From Rhododendron vialii (taxonomy: Eukaryota > Streptophyta > Magnoliopsida > Ericales > Ericaceae), in the NCBI RefSeq assembly GCF_030253575.1, contig NC_080560.1:13988001-14052000 (forward strand): a stretch of DNA of 64,000 nt, in the 5' to 3' direction. Positions 61,254-64,000 of the stretch are shown piece by piece. Numbering within the stretch: position 1 is the first letter of the stretch; every line of letters begins with the position of its first letter. A program made the position numbers and the translations under genes. The notes below the pieces were generated by a model, which was given only the letters and a program-made list of their open reading frames with translations, searched no databases and was not told the DNA's origin.

Positions 61254-62795
61254 CCCCCTCTGCTATTTCACATCTTTGAGCTTCAACTCTCACTTCTATG
61301 CGAGAGTCTCGAGGTTCTGCTCGTTAAGGCTCGTGTCGTAAACGAGCCAAGCTCAACACTCTAAAGCTCGGCTCAATTGTATAGACTCACTAAATAAATA
61401 AACCGGGCTTGGCTTGTAAAAGGCTCGGTCGTTAACAAATGAGCCGATTTCGAGCTTGACAAAGCTCAACTCAACTGTTCGTTTGCAACCCTTGTGAAAA
61501 GCAAGAATTTTGATATAGGGGATCCCGTAGTAGTTGGCACATTTATATAGCTTATATAAGGTCAACATGCATTCCATTTGAACTTGGTTTCTATAACTGC
61601 CAGTTGCAAGTTAATGGTCATTATGTGGCACGTTTGTGTTAGAAAAACTTAGACGTCAGTTTCAAGCTCACAAAGAGTTGAGTTTGTTCAATGATAGTAG
61701 TAAATGATTCTAGCTTATTCTACCCAGGAAGTGCAGACTTAAAACAAAACAATCGATGATAATCTTTGGATCGTTCGATAGGGCAGACGAGACATGGGAT
61801 TGGATGTGTATGTTAGAGCATCTCAAACTTTTGAGATTGACGGCCCCTCGAACTTTGCCTCCTGCAATGCCCTGCTATGTTCCACTGGCCCTTGGTAGGG
61901 CGGTAGATGCTACGCCTCTTTGGTCCCTTTCAGACCCGCCACTGATTTTGGAGTTCATATGCCCTCCCAGAAACTTGAGTTTAAAATGCACATCCATGGT
62001 CTTATCTTCACATAAAGCAAGACATTAGAGATGCTTTACAGTTTTATTGATAACCATCATGATACAAGTTTTTTGGTCAAATTCAGGCAAATCACCACAT
62101 AATGATCTTTTTTTTTCCTAAAGTTGCCAAAAAGATTGTTTATAAAAATAATTTTAAAAAAAAAAGTAAGTTAACCACCACCAACTGAGAAAATTAAAAA
62201 CCGGCCCTTCATTTGAATTCACCCATACTTGTCTAGTATTCAACAGGCTTGACTGCTAACGGTATCCAAGCATTACAGACACAGAAACTCTCACCAGTGG
62301 TAACCACAGTGGAAACGGGTTGGCAAAATGCAAACAAGTGCTTTACCATTTCTTGCATTGCCGATAATACTCTCTTCACTAGGCATTTCTCCACCCTTTC
62401 TTGGTCCTAAGACAAAAAGAAGGGATCTTACAGCAATGAGAGGAGCAACAGTGAGCAATTCTAGAAGATCAATGAGAGGGCATTGCTGAGTATACAACTC
62501 GAGAAGAGTAGCAATTTGATAGAAGAGCGGGAAAAAAGTCCACAACGGTGACAGGGAAGAACACTTGAAACCAAAACAATCAGACAAAAATCACATCTTC
62601 CCCTTCGAAATCTATCGCCACAAAATGCATGTCAGAATGGCAGAAAAACCAGGTGCACATTGGAATTTAGTTTTAGATGGTACTTGGGAGGATCAGAACA
62701 AAACTACCAGGGAAAAAACCTTTTGAGGTTGCAAAAACATCAAGGAACATGAAAAAACTTGCAGAACCTAGGCTTCTCAACAAAGACTGACAAAT
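61254..62795. other. TBL upstream region and PP2C 3' flank
   Basis: Holds the second direct-repeat copy (61528-61649), about 360 bp upstream of the TBL ATG. At 61310-61480 GAGCTCGGCTC-type motifs resemble a decayed dispersed repeat. Minus-strand frames near 62300-62590 lie in the 3' flank of the PP2C gene and are not recognised. Confidence 0.4.
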
Positions 62796-63374
62796 TCAAG
62801 AAATTGGCTGCCCTTGAAGAATGCTGAAATTCGATGGCCCAACAGTATTGGTGAACCCTCGTATTGATAGTTCTGGAACAGAGGTTTTTTTATGCAGCAA
62901 CTCATGGTCAATAAAGATGACAACCACTGTAATGTCGTCGTGAATGAACCGTCTCACTCCCCTTTCAAACTTCTTTAGTTCATCATATCTCATCTGTCTT
63001 TTCCTAGCTGCTTCATTCAGAGCTGATACAATAAGTCTTCTCGCAATGCCCTAATAGTTGTGGGAGAGGAACGAAAATCAAAGAAATGCCTAAACATATA
63101 GGAGAAAAATAAAATATGGCAAGAAGATCAGACATACTGCTCTAGGGTTATTGAACACCATATCAACAGCCTGTTGGTTTGTCATGTGTTCCCAAAGTCC
63201 GTCAGATGCAAATATAAGAAACTTGTCCTTTGGCCGTAAAACTCTGGAACAGATAGATGGTTCAGAAGTTAGAACTGGCCGACGGAGAGGTTCGGGAAGC
63301 TGGAACCGTGGGAATGATGGATCAAGTGAGAACTCTGGCCTCTTTAAGTATGCATCCCCTATAGATCTTGAAAC
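62796..63374 (-). CDS. Protein phosphatase 2C, clade D, 3' part (two exons)
   Basis: The last two exons (63374-63138, 79 codons; 63050-62796, 84 codons plus stop) are in phase with GT-AG borders. They read [16 protein letters not shown], then the metal-binding [20 protein letters not shown] and [12 protein letters not shown]. The order and the [11 protein letters not shown] block match the plant PP2C clade D group, plasma-membrane or cytosolic Ser/Thr phosphatases that dephosphorylate H+-ATPases and are inhibited by SAUR proteins. The 5' exons lie beyond the window, as 63375-64000 reads as intron. No damage is seen. Confidence 0.92.
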
Positions 63375-64000
63375 CTAATACAAAAGCATCCACGCGCACA
63401 AAAACAACCATACAGTAGGCTCAGCAGAAAATTGTTGATTACTGTTGCAAGCATGACTCCTCAAACATTGCAAAGACACATAGCTAAGGCTTCAGTTCAG
63501 ATACCCAAGCATTACAGGTCTTCATTTTATTTTTGCCTATCTAATAAAAAGATCTGTTGATCGTCATGTGGATGAACGGTAATATGCATTTACTGCATAA
63601 TTAATCATGAGAAGCATATTACCAATGAGAGCAATAGAGGATCAAAAGCTAAGTCTCTCAAATTGATGAAGGCGGATATCAAGGTAAAATACAGCAAACA
63701 AGTTCTTTCCAGGACATGGCATTCCTATAAAAGTCCTGTTAATTGAGAAAACATTTAGAGATGCTTCAGAAAATCACCAAATTCGTAAGGACAAGCTTCC
63801 ACGCCTCCATTCCGTTACAATCTATATTCCTAATTACGCACCACCGTTCCAAGTGTGAATCAGGTTCCAAAAGATAAAAGACTTTGAGGTTCAATGATTG
63901 CGAACTTTTCAATTGGGAATCCTTAATGCGATCAAACAACAGTTCAAGGGTAAGTTGGAACACCATCCTATCCTATACTACATATTGGACAAAGGCATTA
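63375..64000 (-). other. Presumed intron of the PP2C gene
   Basis: Intronic by position. A minus-strand frame at 63966-63766 is open but does not match the PP2C residues expected before VSRSIGD, so it is not counted as an exon. Confidence 0.5.

Noticed and set aside
63766-63966. 66-codon minus-strand frame as an upstream PP2C exon
   Set aside because: Residues do not match the conserved PP2C block that should precede VSRSIGD.

Overview
The window is nuclear DNA of a flowering plant, almost certainly a eudicot. It is AT-rich and intron-rich, carries plant-only gene families (class III peroxidase, TBL acetyltransferase, clade D PP2C, DC1 proteins, FAR1-like proteins), and is littered with LTR, SINE, LINE-type and MITE insertions. 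A woody asterid would fit, but that is a guess.

Layout: 1-3.3 kb holds SINE and fold-back remnants. 3.37-6.24 kb is a four-exon secreted class III peroxidase (+). 7.47-8.09 kb is a retroposed insert with a perfect 14-bp target duplication. 8.16-19.42 kb is a young Ty3/gypsy (Tat-lineage) LTR element with 565-bp LTRs, two RNase H domains and an antisense gene with its own TATA box. 20.65-21.89 kb is an intact RING E3 ligase gene like MUSE1/MUSE2 (+), with a triplicated leader. 22-30.8 kb is gene-poor: MITEs, DC1 fragments and a 250-bp tandem duplication. 30.9-33.2 kb is a FAR1/FRS pseudogene (+) and 34.8-35.4 kb an ABCC13-like fragment (+). 36.4-37.7 kb looks like a solo LTR. 38.1-40.0 kb (-) is an open five-exon gene joining an HMG box to a domain typical of plant mobile-element-associated proteins. 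43.0-44.9 kb is repetitive. 45.9-48.4 kb carries a DC1 gene stopped by point nonsense codons, plus a degraded copy of its 3' part. 49.8-57.2 kb (-) is a seven-exon plastid-type Nudix hydrolase (NUDT23-like). 58.5-61.2 kb (-) is a three-exon TBL gene with one GC-AG intron. 62.8 kb to the right edge (-) is the 3' end of a clade D PP2C gene.

The live genes look like independent single-copy housekeeping, defence or cell-wall genes; nothing suggests a cluster with one shared function. Splice junctions were read by eye from consensus dinucleotides, reading phase and recalled family conservation. Family names come from recalled sequence patterns, not from searches.
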